NCBI RefSeq assembly: GCF_013343295.1
Contig: NZ_CP049074.1
Span: 372,001 to 436,000, forward strand
Length of the DNA stretch: 64,000 nucleotides
Source of the DNA: Metallosphaera tengchongensis
GTDB taxonomy: Archaea; Thermoproteota; Thermoprotei_A; Sulfolobales; Sulfolobaceae
Direction: 5' to 3'
Under the pieces are notes generated by a model, which saw only the letters and a list, made by a program, of their open reading frames with translations, did no database searches and was not told the DNA's origin. The translations under genes were made by a program, and so were the position numbers. Every line of letters begins with the position of its first letter. The first letter of the stretch is position 1. Below are positions 30,992 through 42,024 of this stretch, one piece after another.

Positions 30992-31657
30992 TTATTTCGA
31001 TCCGTTACCATTTTCAGCTTTCTGAGCAGTACTCACGAAGGAAGGTAAGTCTGGGAAGTTCTCCTTCATTCTCTGCTCAGCTATCATGCTAGCCTCCTGT
31101 AATATCTTCCTTGCCTCTGGACTCGATGCTGCCTGCTCCAGTCCTCCTCCAGTGAAGTCACCAGCCTCAATTACAACCTCCTGTAACCCCTCTTCCACCT
31201 CCGTAAGCTCCATGCTTATCTCTGGCATAACGCCCTTGATAGCGTTCCTCAACTCTCTGACTACGCCTATAACAGGGATCAAACTGTTGAATACGTCAGC
31301 CACCTCAGTCACAGTTTCAAGCCTGAGCTGAACCTGCTCTAAGGCTATCTGTACTCCAATGAGCTGCTTGGTCATCTTCCTTATCTCAGCTATCTCGTTT
31401 GCATACATGGCAGCCCTTGCGTTGTCCTTCGACATCTGGGCAGTTACTATTCTTTCAAATAGAACTCTATCCCTTTCCTGCATCTTGGAGATGTAGACTT
31501 CCAACCTATTTATGGTGGTTTTCAGCCTGTAATTCGAGGTGACTAGCTTGTACCTAAGTGGTTGCTTCTGCTTAAATGCGCTCTTAAATTTCTCGCCTAT
31601 ACCGGGTTCCTGTCTACCGTTCCAGTTCTTAACGAACTCTTCTACTTTGCTAGTCAT
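30992..31657 (-). CDS. cdvB2: ESCRT-III-like protein, CdvB paralogue (CdvB2 type)
   Basis: A second ESCRT-III protein, homologous in its helical core to CdvB (both contain [21 protein letters not shown]-type and [20 protein letters not shown] segments). It lacks the C-terminal winged helix and keeps only a short [11 protein letters not shown]2-like stretch, so it probably cannot bind CdvA directly. By analogy with Sulfolobus it acts in late constriction; assignment to CdvB2 rather than CdvB1 rests partly on remembered gene order. I use ATG 31657 (MTSKVEEF) because the TATA-like ATCTTAAAAG at 31691-31700 puts the start site past ATG 31672. Confidence 0.85.
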   Translation of the reverse strand: MTSKVEEFVKNWNGRQEPGIGEKFKSAFKQKQPLRYKLVTSNYRLKTTINRLEVYISKMQERDRVLFERIVTAQMSKDNARAAMYANEIAEIRKMTKQLIGVQIALEQVQLRLETVTEVADVFNSLIPVIGVVRELRNAIKGVMPEISMELTEVEEGLQEVVIEAGDFTGGGLEQAASSPEARKILQEASMIAEQRMKENFPDLPSFVSTAQKAENGNGSK

Positions 31658-31738
31658 GTAGTATCTAAACAACTAATTGAGATAGTTATGCTTTTAAGAT
31701 AAAGCGTTAATAATATGCGATAAGTTCTCTATAATTAT

Positions 31739-32011
31739 ATGGTAAAGTTCAAGGCAAAGATAGACGGAGAAAAGATTATATTGGAAACTATAGATGGGAA
31801 GCCTATCCAAGTTAGGGAAATCATAGTAAAGTATAGCGTTAGTTCAACCTCTCCTTCTGAGGAGAGGACTAGGAGAGTAATATCTGATTCATTAATGGTC
31901 GAAAAGGGAATAACTAAATTCGAAATTCCTACAAAAGGTCTTGATGTTGTTGGAATCTCAGTAATTTACAAGGAAGGAGAACAAACGCTTAGGGAGGACT
32001 TGAATATTTAG
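31739..32011 (+). CDS. Uncharacterised small beta-rich protein
   Basis: A 90-residue protein of unknown family with regular beta strands ([46 protein letters not shown]), like a single beta-sandwich domain. It diverges from cdvB2 and its 3' end overlaps the convergent UbiD-family gene by 23 nt. No signal peptide or metal site is visible. Confidence 0.6.
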   Translation: MVKFKAKIDGEKIILETIDGKPIQVREIIVKYSVSSTSPSEERTRRVISDSLMVEKGITKFEIPTKGLDVVGISVIYKEGEQTLREDLNI

Positions 32012-33437
32012 ACTTTATATTATCCCATATTTTTGAGACTCTCTTGACAACCTCAGGGTCGCTAGCCACTTCCTCAGGCCACTCCCTTCCAAGCTCTTCC
32101 TTGAATTTTCTTGTAGCGTCTATACCCATTTTGCTACCCAACGGAGGATTTAAAACGGTGTGGTCGAGACTGTCGTTTAACGCATTATTGACTATCATAA
32201 CATCCCTTTGAGGATCTACGGTGCTAGCTATGGCGTAAATTACTTGGTTGATGTCGTGAACATCAACGTTGGCGTCAACCAGGATTATCAATTTGAGGAA
32301 GCCCAGTTGCCCGGTTCCCCAAATGGACATCATGGCTCTCCTTGCCTGCCCCGGATACCTTTTCTTTATGGAGAAGATGCCCACGCTGGTAAATAGTCCA
32401 TATTCAGGAAGGTTCATATCAACGAGGTCAGGGATCACCATTTTCAGGAAGGGAAGGAAAACGCGTTCTACTCCCTTTCCAATCCACGCGTCTTCAAGGG
32501 GAGGTTTCCCTACTGACGTCACATGGTATATTGGATTCTCCCTTATGTAAGCCCTCTCAAGTTTAAATACTGGGTAGTAGTCCTTAGGTGTGTAGTATCC
32601 CAAGTGATCACCGAAGGGACCCTCAAGCCTGTTATCTTCTAAATCGACGTAACCCTCTAAAACTGACTCCGCGTGGGCTGGAACTAAAATACCGTTACTC
32701 AGCTCTACTACATCCACTCCTTCTCCCCTAAGAATCCCCGCAAAAAGGTACTTGTCCAACCCTGGAGGGACAGGAGAGGCTGCCGTAAATGTGATAATGG
32801 GATCCACTCCGTTCACAATGGCTATGGGAACTCTAGTTATTCCTTTGTCCCTGTAGTTGGATGCTGCCATTGACCCCCTCTTAAAGGCTTGCCAGTGGAC
32901 TAAAGCTTCTCGCTCATTCAAAATTTGTACTCTATAAATGCTCAGATTGTTAACGTTTTTCTCAGGATCCCTAGTAATGACAATGGAGAAAGTCATATAC
33001 CTTCCTGCGTCGTGGGGCCAGGTCTTGGTCGCAGGGATGTTCCCCAAGTTAACCGAGTCGTCCTCACTGAACAAGGGTCTCTTTGAACTTGGCATATACT
33101 TCCCCATCTTTAGGAGAGATGGAAGCGACTTCACCTTATCCATGATGGTCACCGGCATCTCTCCAAACTGGGAAAGGAATCCCTCGGCTATCTGCTCTAA
33201 GTTTCTAGTACCAAAAAGTTCGTAGACCCCCTCCATGGAATAGTAAACGTTGGTTAGTACTCTCCAACCCTGAAATCCTTTAACGTTAGTGAAGAGGAGA
33301 GGTGGAACGTGGGAGTAAGTGGCTTGACGACCCAGTTCTGGTATTTCTAAGATGGGGTCAACTTCTTCGCTTATCTCAACCAACTTGTTTTTCGATCGCA
33401 TAAAATCTAGGTAATGCCTGAGATCCTTGAAAGCCAT
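31989..33437 (-). CDS. UbiD family (prenylated-FMN-dependent) decarboxylase
   Basis: A 482-residue reversible decarboxylase of the UbiD/3-octaprenyl-4-hydroxybenzoate carboxy-lyase family. The protein begins [20 protein letters not shown] and contains [47 protein letters not shown] and DDVDPQRDV-like C-terminal segments typical of UbiD. The substrate may be an aromatic acid or a quinone/isoprenoid precursor; no ubiX is visible nearby. A 12-bp palindrome GCCCATATGGGC lies between its TATA-like box and its start. Confidence 0.85.
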   Translation of the reverse strand: MAFKDLRHYLDFMRSKNKLVEISEEVDPILEIPELGRQATYSHVPPLLFTNVKGFQGWRVLTNVYYSMEGVYELFGTRNLEQIAEGFLSQFGEMPVTIMDKVKSLPSLLKMGKYMPSSKRPLFSEDDSVNLGNIPATKTWPHDAGRYMTFSIVITRDPEKNVNNLSIYRVQILNEREALVHWQAFKRGSMAASNYRDKGITRVPIAIVNGVDPIITFTAASPVPPGLDKYLFAGILRGEGVDVVELSNGILVPAHAESVLEGYVDLEDNRLEGPFGDHLGYYTPKDYYPVFKLERAYIRENPIYHVTSVGKPPLEDAWIGKGVERVFLPFLKMVIPDLVDMNLPEYGLFTSVGIFSIKKRYPGQARRAMMSIWGTGQLGFLKLIILVDANVDVHDINQVIYAIASTVDPQRDVMIVNNALNDSLDHTVLNPPLGSKMGIDATRKFKEELGREWPEEVASDPEVVKRVSKIWDNIKSKYSSPP

Positions 33438-33811
33438 TTTTATTCAGCCTTACAATAAAAGCCCATATGGGCACTATTATTACCTTTTATTCAAGAGCTT
33501 TATTACGCCGCGTTAAACGTTGGGTGGTATTGAGAAGTTGGTTTAATCCTGCTTAACAAGTTGCTTAAGGAATTTTGACTCCCAACACGCGTCAGGAGCT
33601 TGCTCTCGGTACACCGTCTAGATCCTTACCGTCAAATCCATCAAATTACCAAACTCTACGTCACAGTACCCCATCCATCGGCATAGAAGCTCGATCTTGA
33701 CACAAACTCCCTTAATAATCAAAACCTCTTAAAGAAGGTAAAGTTTAAATTTTTACATACATGGATCATGAAGGCTGGTGACATACCGTTGGAAACAAGC
33801 TAGAAGGGGTT
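33438..33811. other. 374-bp intergenic region between divergent ubiD-like and thrC genes
   Basis: The left end holds the UbiD promoter and palindrome. The right end holds the thrC TATA box (TTTAAAT at 33744-33750) and a tiny possible leader ORF (33768-33803). The middle, about 33500-33720, contains no reading frame or repeat I can support. Confidence 0.5.
33461..33472. promoter_or_regulatory. 12-bp perfect palindrome upstream of the ubiD-like gene (candidate operator)
   Basis: GCCCATATGGGC sits 24 nt before the start codon of the UbiD-family gene and ~11 nt downstream of its TATA-like element (plus coordinates 33483-33491, minus-strand AATAAAAGG). A dimeric repressor bound there would cover the transcription start. 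Confidence 0.4.
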
Positions 33812-34996
33812 ATGCGTTGTATCGATTGCGGGTTTGAAACCGAATTGGATCAAAAGACCATTACTTGCCCTAGATGTGGGGGAATTCTGGAAATTTCCGT
33901 GAAGTTACCCTCCACATTTTCGTTTTCAAGGTTAAGAGGAAGAGGGGTATGGAGATACTCCGAGGCCATTGCGGGAAACTACAAAACGGTAGTGAGCATC
34001 AATGAAGGGGGAACTCCGCTAATTAGGTCAAAAACCAACGAGAACGTCTACTATAAATTTGAGGGAGCTAACCCTACAGGGAGCTTTAAGGATAGAGGAA
34101 TGACCGTAGCCATAAGCTCTGCTGTCAATGAAGGCTATAAAATAGTAGTTGCCGCTTCCACAGGAAACACAGCGGCCTCAGCAGCTGCGTATTCTGCGAG
34201 GGCTGGATTGAAAATCTACCTGGTTCTGCCAAAAGATAAAGTTGCGGTAGGTAAATTAGCACAGTCTATCCTATACGGAGCCACAATTCTAGAGGTGGAA
34301 GGAAGTTTTGATGTGGGAATGAAGGCTGTAATGAAACTTTATAGGGAAATGGGAATCGTTTACCCCCTAAACTCCTTCAATCCATGGCGTCTAGAGGGAC
34401 AGAAAACCATAGCCTACGAGATAACAGAAGAGATAGGGGTTCCAGACGCTGTGGTCGTCCCAGTTGGGAATGCAGGAAACATATACGCTATATGGAAAGG
34501 GTTTACTGAATTGAGAAACGCCGGGCTAATAGATAAGGTTCCCAGGATGATAGGGGTTCAGGCAGAGGGGGCGTCCCCTATAGCTAGAGCCATCGCCCAA
34601 AACCTAAATACCCCTGAATTCACTGAAAACCCTGAAACTATTGCCACTGCCATAAGGATAGGTAAACCAGTTAACTGGAAGAAAGCCTTAAGGGCTATAA
34701 GGGAGTCCCAAGGAACTGCCATATACGTCAGTGATAGTGAGATAGTAGATGCTCAAAGAGATCTGGCTAGAATCGAAGGCGTTGGTGCCGAGCCAGCGTC
34801 TGTGGCGTCCTTCGCTGGTCATAGGAAAGCCTTAAAGGAAGGGATTCTAAGCAATTCGGATAAAGCAGTTCTAATTCTCACTGGGCATGCCCTAAAGGAT
34901 CCAGACTCCATGGTCAGATCTGGATCAAGGAGGATAACCACTAATCCAGATTATTTGGAAAAAATTATTCTAGGTGATCTTAATGCCAATTCTTAA
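33812..34996 (+). CDS. thrC: Threonine synthase
   Basis: Converts O-phosphohomoserine to threonine with PLP. The 394-residue protein has an N-terminal zinc ribbon (CIDCG...CPRCGG) and the PLP lysine in [11 protein letters not shown], followed by [20 protein letters not shown] and [16 protein letters not shown]. It starts the thrC-lysC-asd operon with tight overlaps. Its stop lies inside the beginning of the aspartate kinase gene. Confidence 0.95.
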   Translation: MRCIDCGFETELDQKTITCPRCGGILEISVKLPSTFSFSRLRGRGVWRYSEAIAGNYKTVVSINEGGTPLIRSKTNENVYYKFEGANPTGSFKDRGMTVAISSAVNEGYKIVVAASTGNTAASAAAYSARAGLKIYLVLPKDKVAVGKLAQSILYGATILEVEGSFDVGMKAVMKLYREMGIVYPLNSFNPWRLEGQKTIAYEITEEIGVPDAVVVPVGNAGNIYAIWKGFTELRNAGLIDKVPRMIGVQAEGASPIARAIAQNLNTPEFTENPETIATAIRIGKPVNWKKALRAIRESQGTAIYVSDSEIVDAQRDLARIEGVGAEPASVASFAGHRKALKEGILSNSDKAVLILTGHALKDPDSMVRSGSRRITTNPDYLEKIILGDLNANS

Positions 34997-36317
34997 AATT
35001 GGAGGATCTATTCAAAAAGATGAGAAAGATTATGAATTAATAGCAGAAAGGATAGAAAAGTACTCCAGCAAGACTGATAAAGTGATTGTTGTAACCTCCG
35101 CTTTAAAAGGTGTGACCAACAGTTTAATTGAAGCTACTGAGAACCGCGATAAGGCTGTGGATCTGATAACCGAAATTTATGACAGACATGTAAAGCTCCT
35201 GTCAAAGCTGGTTGAGGGACCGGAGTTCGAAAACGCTTTCAAGTCACTTTCCAAACTAGCGGATGAGCTATTTAGAATAGCGTGGTCAATCAAGGTTTTA
35301 GACGAGACCTCCACAAGGGTGAGGGACTATATCCTCTCCTTCGGAGAGAGAATGGCTAGCGTTACTCTCGCATCGGTTCTGAAGAGCAAAAGGATGAACG
35401 CCCAAGCCTACCCTGAACCAGTTCTAGTAACTGACGACTCCTTTGGAGAGGCTAACGTAATAGAGGACCTCTCCATTAATGAGGCCCGAAAGCTTCTAGA
35501 GATTGATTCCAAGATAGTTGTCTCTCCTGGATTCATAGGGAAGACAGTTATGGATAGGTACACAACCGTGGGAAGGGGAGGTAGCGACTACACAGCGACG
35601 TTGCTGGGGAAACTTCTGGGCCTTTCTGAAGTGAGGCTAATAACTGAGGTTCCAGGAATTATGACTGCCGATCCGAGGAAGTTTCCAGGGGCTAAGACCA
35701 TAACCCGTCTCTCGCTGGAGGAGGCGATGGAGCTCGCTCAAATGGGTGCAAAAAGACTTCATCCTAGAACTTTCGAGCCCATGTTCAATAATGACCTCAA
35801 GGTCTATATAGAGGGTCTATACGACGAAGGTTACACCCTCGTTGAGGGAACTTGTGACTCCTCGGATAAGTTAAAGGGGATAGCGATCCTTGAGGACCTC
35901 AAACTCATCTCAGTGGAAAGCACAAAGATAGTAGGCAAAATTGGCTCCGCTGCAAGAGTTATGGAGAAAGCTAGAGAAGCTGGGGTGAACATCGTGTCCC
36001 TATCCCAACCCGCATCTGAGACTACTATTCATCTTTTGGTGGACGCTAGAAGTTCCAACACCTTAACTTCCCGTTTAGAGGAACTAAAGGACGTAAATAC
36101 GGTGAACGTTCAGGACGCCAGCGCCGTAAGCGTGGTAGGATGCGGTCTGAGAAAAAAGGAGCTATTCAAGGAAATCCTGAGGGAGGCCTCTTCCTTTGAT
36201 ATCACCTCCGTTTCAAGAGGGCTCAGTAACGTCAGCGCAACCTTCATAGTTAAAAGGGATGAAGGTTTTAATCTTGCAAAGGACTTACATGAGGTGGTCA
36301 TAAGATGGACAAACTAA
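34983..36317 (+). CDS. lysC: Aspartate kinase
   Basis: Phosphorylates aspartate, the first step to threonine, methionine and lysine-type products. The protein begins [10 protein letters not shown], has [13 protein letters not shown] (catalytic/ATP region) and two C-terminal ACT repeats ([22 protein letters not shown] and [18 protein letters not shown]), so allosteric control by an end product is likely. The longest frame starts at GTG 34974. I prefer ATG 34983 because GGTGATCT at 34973-34980 then reads as a ribosome binding site and the protein begins at the usual kinase strand. It overlaps thrC by 14 nt. Confidence 0.93.
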   Translation: MPILKIGGSIQKDEKDYELIAERIEKYSSKTDKVIVVTSALKGVTNSLIEATENRDKAVDLITEIYDRHVKLLSKLVEGPEFENAFKSLSKLADELFRIAWSIKVLDETSTRVRDYILSFGERMASVTLASVLKSKRMNAQAYPEPVLVTDDSFGEANVIEDLSINEARKLLEIDSKIVVSPGFIGKTVMDRYTTVGRGGSDYTATLLGKLLGLSEVRLITEVPGIMTADPRKFPGAKTITRLSLEEAMELAQMGAKRLHPRTFEPMFNNDLKVYIEGLYDEGYTLVEGTCDSSDKLKGIAILEDLKLISVESTKIVGKIGSAARVMEKAREAGVNIVSLSQPASETTIHLLVDARSSNTLTSRLEELKDVNTVNVQDASAVSVVGCGLRKKELFKEILREASSFDITSVSRGLSNVSATFIVKRDEGFNLAKDLHEVVIRWTN

Positions 36318-37351
36318 GAGTCTCCCTCCTGGGCGCTACTGGAATGGTTGGGCAGAAAATGGTTAGGCTTCTCTCCAACCACCCTTTCATTGAGCTCACC
36401 AAGGTAAGTGCTTCCCCTGGGAAGATTGGAAAGAAGTACAGTGAGGCAGTCAAGTGGGTTGAGGGCGGAGAGATACCTCAGCACGCCACTGACCTCCGAG
36501 TAGTCTCCACTGAACCTGAAGATCATAAGGACGTAGACGTTGTTCTCTCTGCTTTACCCAATGAGCTTGCTGAGGGAATAGAGCTGAAGTTAGTAAGGGA
36601 AGGAATAACTGTGGTCTCCAATGCCAGTCCTTTCAGGATGGATCCAGAAGTTCCTCTAATAAACCCTGAGGTAAATTGGGAACACCTAAAGCTATTGGAT
36701 ACTCAAAGGCAGAAGAGGGGCTGGAAAGGACTAATGGTTAAGAACCCCAACTGCACCGCCGCAATAATGAGCATGCCAATAAAACCGCTCCTGAAGTATA
36801 AGCTTAACAACCTGATAATTACTACACTGCAGGCAGTTAGCGGAGCAGGATACAACGGACTGTCTTTCATGTCCATTACTAATAACGTAATACCCTACAT
36901 TAAGGGAGAGGAGGACAAGATCCCAAAAGAGTCAGGAAAAATGCTTGGAAGACTAAACGGGGACAGGATAGACCATGTAGAGCTTAAGGCCATGGTTACT
37001 AGCACTAGAGTTCCGGTAAAAGTAGGACATATGGGCGTAATGTACTTGTTCTTCGACTCTCAAGTGAACGCAGAGGAAGTTAAGAATGAGCTCTCAAGGT
37101 TTAGATCTCTACCCCAGGAGAAGAATTTACCCACTGCTCCAAAGACTCCCATCAGGATCTTAGAGGGAGAAGATAGGCCTCAACCCGAGATTGACGTAAG
37201 AAGCGAGAACGGGATGAGTATTAGCGTTGGGAGAGTAAAGAACGAAGGTAATGCGATAAGAATGGTAGTGCTGGGTGACAACCTAGTGAGGGGTGCAGCT
37301 GGGATCACAATCCTGACCCTAGAGGTCATGAGAGAGTTAGGTTACGTATGA
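36305..37351 (+). CDS. asd: Aspartate-semialdehyde dehydrogenase
   Basis: Reduces aspartyl phosphate to the semialdehyde. The 348-residue protein has the N-terminal NADP motif [14 protein letters not shown], the catalytic cysteine in [13 protein letters not shown] and [11 protein letters not shown]. It overlaps the kinase gene by 13 nt and the PHP gene by 4 nt. Homoserine dehydrogenase and homoserine kinase are not in this window. Confidence 0.95.
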   Translation: MDKLRVSLLGATGMVGQKMVRLLSNHPFIELTKVSASPGKIGKKYSEAVKWVEGGEIPQHATDLRVVSTEPEDHKDVDVVLSALPNELAEGIELKLVREGITVVSNASPFRMDPEVPLINPEVNWEHLKLLDTQRQKRGWKGLMVKNPNCTAAIMSMPIKPLLKYKLNNLIITTLQAVSGAGYNGLSFMSITNNVIPYIKGEEDKIPKESGKMLGRLNGDRIDHVELKAMVTSTRVPVKVGHMGVMYLFFDSQVNAEEVKNELSRFRSLPQEKNLPTAPKTPIRILEGEDRPQPEIDVRSENGMSISVGRVKNEGNAIRMVVLGDNLVRGAAGITILTLEVMRELGYV

Positions 37352-38010
37352 AGATAGACCTTCATGTCCACTCCTTTTTTAGCGACGGAAAGTACGATCC
37401 TCTCTTTCTAGTGAAATTTGCCCAGAAAATGGGAATATACCTAGCACTTACGGACCACGATACCTCCAAAGGAATTTCCAGAGTCGAGGGAATGGTAGTG
37501 CCTGGCCAAGAGGTTACAACTCAGTTTGGACATGTCGTAGTTCTTTGCGACTTTCTCCCAAACCCTCCAAAGGAAATAGCGTCATTAGTTGACTACGCCA
37601 ACGATAACAACTGCATTTCATTTCCTTCCCATCCTTTCGACCTTTTTAGGAAAGGAATAGGAAATCATGTGTACGAGTATAAATTTACTGCATTAGAGGT
37701 CTTCAATTCCAAAGCTCCTAGAAAGGCCAATGAACTTGCGAGGAGAGCTGCTGAAAGGTTAAATTTACCTGGCCTTGCTAATAGCGACTCTCACGTCAAG
37801 GAAGCTCTAGGATCAGCGTACAACGAGATAGACCTCCAGGAGTTCAACGTTGAGGCTATCCTGGAGAAGCTGCGTAAAAGGGAGATTAAACCGGTTCCAA
37901 GGGGCTTGACGGTAACTGCTAAATTAAATATTGCTAAATGGTATATAGAGAGGAAACTGAGACTTGAGAAAGATACCGGCGGAGTTGTGCGTGAGATGCA
38001 AGGGAACTAA
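37348..38010 (+). CDS. PHP domain phosphoesterase
   Basis: A 220-residue PHP-family metal-dependent phosphoesterase. The metal motifs are [15 protein letters not shown] (HxH) at the N-terminus, [18 protein letters not shown] and LANSDSHV, giving a complete metal-ligand set. The substrate is unknown (nucleotide or phosphorylated intermediates are usual). It overlaps asd by 4 nt and nreA by 47 nt, so it probably belongs to the same transcript. Confidence 0.82.
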   Translation: MKIDLHVHSFFSDGKYDPLFLVKFAQKMGIYLALTDHDTSKGISRVEGMVVPGQEVTTQFGHVVVLCDFLPNPPKEIASLVDYANDNNCISFPSHPFDLFRKGIGNHVYEYKFTALEVFNSKAPRKANELARRAAERLNLPGLANSDSHVKEALGSAYNEIDLQEFNVEAILEKLRKREIKPVPRGLTVTAKLNIAKWYIERKLRLEKDTGGVVREMQGN

Positions 38011-39190
38011 GTTCCTCTGCGGTCTCCCCTCTTGTCCTATCACTCAAAGGTTCAGATCCATCGTAAACACCACGTCAAAAATATCTTTGGAGAAGGGAAT
38101 AATCGAAGGTTCAACGCCCCCAAGCGCCATAGTCGGGGAAAGAGGTTACCCAAAGGTTTCCCTAAATTTCAACGTAGTGCCCGGAGTTACGGGGGAAGAG
38201 ACGAGGATATATAACGACCCTGCAAATTGGTGGGGAAAGGCCAACATTTACGATATAATAAATTACAGATCTTCTCTGGTCTCCAATTTGTCCGAGGTTA
38301 GAATAACTGACGTATGGAAGCTCTACGAGAAGGAGTTGTCCCTAGCTATAGTTTCGGAGAAGCCTGTAGTTTCCGAGAGCAAAATAACTGGGAAACTGGA
38401 GACCAAACTGAGGTTTGATGGAGTTGTAATGCCTAGAGGTCCTTCGGTCGTAGCTGAAAACATTAGGATTGTGGAGGACCCCAAGCCTCCCAGAACTCTG
38501 GAGAAGTTATTCAACGATGACTTAAAGGCGGAGGAAGGAGTTCGCGTTCTATACGAGGAAGGGAATGACGTTTACAGAATAATTGACGCTCTCTCATTAG
38601 GATTCCTAGGCAAACGAAAGACCAGGAAGCTCGTCCCAACGAGATGGGCCATAACCGCGGTGGATTCTATTGTAGGAAAGTCCCTTTACGAAAAGGTTAG
38701 AGATCTGGAGCCAGTGAACGAGATCTCCGTGTTTTATCAAGGATACCTTGGGAACCACTTTCACGTCATACTGTTTCCCTCAGCGTACGCCTCTTACTGG
38801 GTCGAGATTTGGCACCAGATGTCCCTTTGGGCTAACGAGTTAGTAATTTCAGACCTCAAGGAAGACTATTGGGGTAACTACGAGACCATAGACGGGGGAT
38901 ATATGGCAGCTAGGACTTCAGTCCTCGAATACCTAAATTCCATCAGGAGATCAGCTGGAGTAATAATAGTGAGAGAGATCACGAGGGATTATTTTGCGCC
39001 ACTAGGTAATTGGCACATTAGGGAAACTGTTAGAAGATCGTTCCAGAATAAGATTGCCGTGGTAGAGAACCTGCAAAGAGCAATTGACCTAGTAAATTCT
39101 AGATTGAAGGTCCAAGGAGTTAACCTTAGGGAAGTTAGGGTGATTAAACAGGTTTTGGGCCAAAGTAGAATAGACTCTTTCTTCTCCTAA
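37964..39190 (+). CDS. nreA: DNA repair protein NreA with PCNA-interaction motif
   Basis: A 408-residue protein of the archaeal Nre family, linked in haloarchaea to resistance to mitomycin-type damage with PCNA. It has an N-terminal zinc-like site ([17 protein letters not shown]), the conserved [15 protein letters not shown] and [10 protein letters not shown], and ends with QSRIDSFFS, a perfect PIP-box (QxxIxxFF) at the extreme C-terminus. The start is TTG 37964; a later in-frame GTG would remove the first zinc Cys. It overlaps the PHP gene by 47 nt. Convergent argF overlaps its stop by 4 nt. Confidence 0.88.
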   Translation: MRKIPAELCVRCKGTKFLCGLPSCPITQRFRSIVNTTSKISLEKGIIEGSTPPSAIVGERGYPKVSLNFNVVPGVTGEETRIYNDPANWWGKANIYDIINYRSSLVSNLSEVRITDVWKLYEKELSLAIVSEKPVVSESKITGKLETKLRFDGVVMPRGPSVVAENIRIVEDPKPPRTLEKLFNDDLKAEEGVRVLYEEGNDVYRIIDALSLGFLGKRKTRKLVPTRWAITAVDSIVGKSLYEKVRDLEPVNEISVFYQGYLGNHFHVILFPSAYASYWVEIWHQMSLWANELVISDLKEDYWGNYETIDGGYMAARTSVLEYLNSIRRSAGVIIVREITRDYFAPLGNWHIRETVRRSFQNKIAVVENLQRAIDLVNSRLKVQGVNLREVRVIKQVLGQSRIDSFFS

Positions 39191-40110
39191 AATATCAAGG
39201 AGAAAGCCGACATGGCAGTGTAAAGCCTATTCTCGGCTTGATCCCAGACCCTGCTTTTCTTTCCGTCAATTACTCCCTGCTCTACTTCCTCCCCTCTCAC
39301 TGCAGGTAAACAGTGCATGAAAATGGAGTCTGAAGAGGTATACCTCATCAGATCCTCAGTCACCCTGTAGGTTGACAAGACCTCTCTCCTTTTCTGAGCT
39401 TCGCCTTCCTGCCCCATACTGACCCAGACGTCGGTATATACCACAGATGCTCCCCTCACAGCCTCGTAAGGATCTTCGTAAAATTCGATGATTGCGCCAC
39501 TACTTTCAGCCTCCTCCTCTATCCTTTTCCATATGTCAGGTCTAGGTCTCATATCCTTTGGTGAAGCTACCTTGAGTTCTAGACCAAATTTAGCCACAAA
39601 TGCCATTAGACTTACCAGGACATTATCTCCCCCATCTCCCACGAAGGCGATAGGTTTCTCTAACGTCCCAAATATTTCCTTTATTGTCATAAAGTCAGTA
39701 AGAGCTTGAAGTGGATGAGATAAATCGCTGAGTAGGTTCACTACCGGTCTCCCTGAGTACTCGGAAAGCTTAAGGAGAGTTTCATGCTTTAGAACCCTAG
39801 CCCCTATACCGTGGACCATCCTCCCCAAAACCCTTGCGGTATCCTCGATGGGTTCTCCTCTCGAGATCTGTATGTCGTTCTTTCCTATTACTATTGGGCT
39901 ACCCCCCAACATTGATACAGCTAGCTCAGAGCTGATTCTGGTTCTAGTACTGGGCTTTTCGAAAAGAAGGACTATCCTCTTCCCATCCAACGACTTGGGG
40001 ACCAAATTGGTTAACACTTTCTCCTTCATGGAGAACGAAACGTCCAAAAGCCTCTGTAAGTCCCATCTATCGAAGTCGAGAAGACAAATGAGATTTCTAC
40101 CCTTTAGCAT
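39187..40110 (-). CDS. argF: Ornithine carbamoyltransferase
   Basis: Forms citrulline from ornithine and carbamoyl phosphate. The 307-residue protein has the carbamoyl-phosphate site [12 protein letters not shown], the segment [16 protein letters not shown], and [10 protein letters not shown], the ornithine-binding Cys loop that separates it from aspartate carbamoyltransferase. It diverges from a winged-helix gene across 32 bp and meets nreA tail-to-tail with a 4-nt overlap. Confidence 0.95.
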   Translation of the reverse strand: MLKGRNLICLLDFDRWDLQRLLDVSFSMKEKVLTNLVPKSLDGKRIVLLFEKPSTRTRISSELAVSMLGGSPIVIGKNDIQISRGEPIEDTARVLGRMVHGIGARVLKHETLLKLSEYSGRPVVNLLSDLSHPLQALTDFMTIKEIFGTLEKPIAFVGDGGDNVLVSLMAFVAKFGLELKVASPKDMRPRPDIWKRIEEEAESSGAIIEFYEDPYEAVRGASVVYTDVWVSMGQEGEAQKRREVLSTYRVTEDLMRYTSSDSIFMHCLPAVRGEEVEQGVIDGKKSRVWDQAENRLYTAMSAFSLIF

Positions 40111-40142
40111 CGTTTAAAAGTAAAAGATGAATATTATAAGCT

Positions 40143-40760
40143 ATGAGCGAACTGTCGGCCCTGGAGGAGACAACAAGAGCTAGGCAGGGCAACAAACCTA
40201 GCTACGATGAGGCTTACGTACTTTGGGCCTTGAATCTCATATATGATGAACCTCCCATGGGAAGACTTACTCTCATGAAAAGGCTGACTCTTAGCGAGGC
40301 GTCAGTGAAGACTATGCTCAGGAGGTTAAGGGAGTCCAATCTGGTCTCTGTGGACAGGGTAGGTGGAGCTGAACTTACCCTCAAGGGAAAGAGGCTGGTG
40401 GAGGAGTGGCGATCTAGGGTTTCAATTTTCAGCGCAACCTTAAGCTCCATAGGTTGGGAGTCCATACAAATAGCCTTAAAAAATGGTGGAGAACTGATCG
40501 AAAAGGTAGGTATTATTCAACTAAGAGATGATATTATAAAAATAGGCGCAGATGCTGTTCTAATTACTGTTAAAACTCAGGAAGATATAGAAATTCCCCC
40601 TAAAACAGAGGAATTTGCAATAAAATCACTCTTAGAGGAACTATCCAATCTCTCTTCCCAGTATAGTTCTGGGGATTTAATTATTTACATAAAGCCAAGT
40701 GATTTACACCTTGCGTATAAAGTTGGAATATTTCTTTTACAGAAACTTCAAAGGAATTAA
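40143..40760 (+). CDS. Winged-helix regulator-like protein (DUF4443 type)
   Basis: A 205-residue protein with an N-terminal winged helix (about residues 20-85: EAYVLWALNLIYDEPPMGR, then SEASVKTMLRRLRESNLVSV recognition helix) and a C-terminal alpha/beta domain with repeated strands (DIIKIGADAVLITVK, DLIIYIKPS). I recall this layout as DUF4443, a predicted archaeal transcriptional regulator. Divergent arrangement with argF suggests, but does not prove, that it controls arginine biosynthesis. Confidence 0.75.
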   Translation: MSELSALEETTRARQGNKPSYDEAYVLWALNLIYDEPPMGRLTLMKRLTLSEASVKTMLRRLRESNLVSVDRVGGAELTLKGKRLVEEWRSRVSIFSATLSSIGWESIQIALKNGGELIEKVGIIQLRDDIIKIGADAVLITVKTQEDIEIPPKTEEFAIKSLLEELSNLSSQYSSGDLIIYIKPSDLHLAYKVGIFLLQKLQRN

Positions 40761-40883
40761 ATTTTTCATTTTGAAGGAAATTAAAAAGTCCCATGCAGAC
40801 TAAAGTTTCCACGTTTCGAGACGGAGCAGGTCTCCTGTAGGATTTGAGCAAAGCTTTTCAGAATGTGGGTTCAGGAACCATGA

Positions 40884-41948
40884 ATGAAGGTAGGTTTTCT
40901 GGTTAATCCTTACGCTGGAGCTGGAGGTAGGCTCGGATATAAGGGGAGTGATGATATTAGAGAGGAAAACCCAGAAATTCCCGCTAGGGTCTCCAGGTTT
41001 CTTTCAAAGGCTCCTGACGTCGAGTATTTAACTCCCCGGGAAAAGATGGGCGAAGTTTATTTTGCTGGATCGAATAAAAAAGTGATCATACTAAATTCTG
41101 GGAAAAACGACTCAACTAGAGAAGATACTGTAAATTCAGTTAAAGAGATGATTGAAAGGGGAGCGGATATCATAACTTTTGTGGGAGGTGATGGGACTGC
41201 TAGAGACGTTGCCCAGGTAGTTGGTACCACGATCCCTATTTTAGGGGTTCCTGCAGGTGTCAAAATGCATAGTGGAGTCTTCGCTTCCACGCCAGAAGCT
41301 GCAGGCACACTCCTTTCCCACTTCGTTCTGGGGAGGGCTAAAGTTGTCGCTACCGAGGTTTTAGACGTTGATGAAGAAATGTATAGGAGAGGTAAGTATG
41401 TAGTAAAACTGTATTATATAGCAAAAACTATATCTTTTAACCGTTTGTTGACACCATCTAAACAGGAATATAGTTATTCTGATGAATTGGATGGTATAGC
41501 CGACTTTTTCCTGGATAAGGTGATGAAAGATGGAATTGTTTACATAATGGGTCCAGGATCCACTGTAAAGAGGATAGAGGAGAGGCTTGGCCTTAAGCCC
41601 AACTTTCTCGGCATAGACGTCTTCTTGGGAAAAAAGTTAATCAAAGCAAATGCAAACTACCTTGATTTAGTTGCTTTAACTGGGGGGTTAAAACTAAAGA
41701 TAGTACTCACCCCGATAGGGGGCCAAGGGTTCGTTATTGGGCGTGGAAATCAAGAAATAGGACCTGAAATCCTGAGGAGGATAGAAAAGGAGGACATTAT
41801 CATCCTTTCAGTTCGCGAGAAACTGGACAGAATCGATTGCTTAAGATTCGACACAGGCGATCCGAGCCTTGACGAGAAGTTCAAGGGAGTCTACAGAGTC
41901 ATAATAGGCTACGACGAGACCATGGCCGTGAAGACGTGTAGTACTTAG
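40884..41948 (+). CDS. ATP-NAD kinase-like protein
   Basis: A 354-residue protein of the archaeal NAD kinase-like group (COG3199 type). It begins [21 protein letters not shown], has the key [13 protein letters not shown] loop (GGDGT) and [17 protein letters not shown], then a C-terminal beta-rich domain with PGSTVKRI and [12 protein letters not shown]. Whether it uses NAD or another substrate is open. An in-frame competitor start is not seen; ATG 40884 directly precedes the conserved strand. Confidence 0.83.
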   Translation: MKVGFLVNPYAGAGGRLGYKGSDDIREENPEIPARVSRFLSKAPDVEYLTPREKMGEVYFAGSNKKVIILNSGKNDSTREDTVNSVKEMIERGADIITFVGGDGTARDVAQVVGTTIPILGVPAGVKMHSGVFASTPEAAGTLLSHFVLGRAKVVATEVLDVDEEMYRRGKYVVKLYYIAKTISFNRLLTPSKQEYSYSDELDGIADFFLDKVMKDGIVYIMGPGSTVKRIEERLGLKPNFLGIDVFLGKKLIKANANYLDLVALTGGLKLKIVLTPIGGQGFVIGRGNQEIGPEILRRIEKEDIIILSVREKLDRIDCLRFDTGDPSLDEKFKGVYRVIIGYDETMAVKTCST

Positions 41949-42024
41949 ATCGGAAAACAGTGATATTACCCAGGATTACGTTTGGTTATCCATTAAAAAC
42001 CAGTTTACGCATATTAGTTTCACA

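Noticed and set aside
32886-32897. GCCAGTGGAC in the ubiD-like gene as an ORB site
   Set aside because: Inside coding sequence, matches only the 7-bp core, and such 7-mers are expected by chance in 64 kb.
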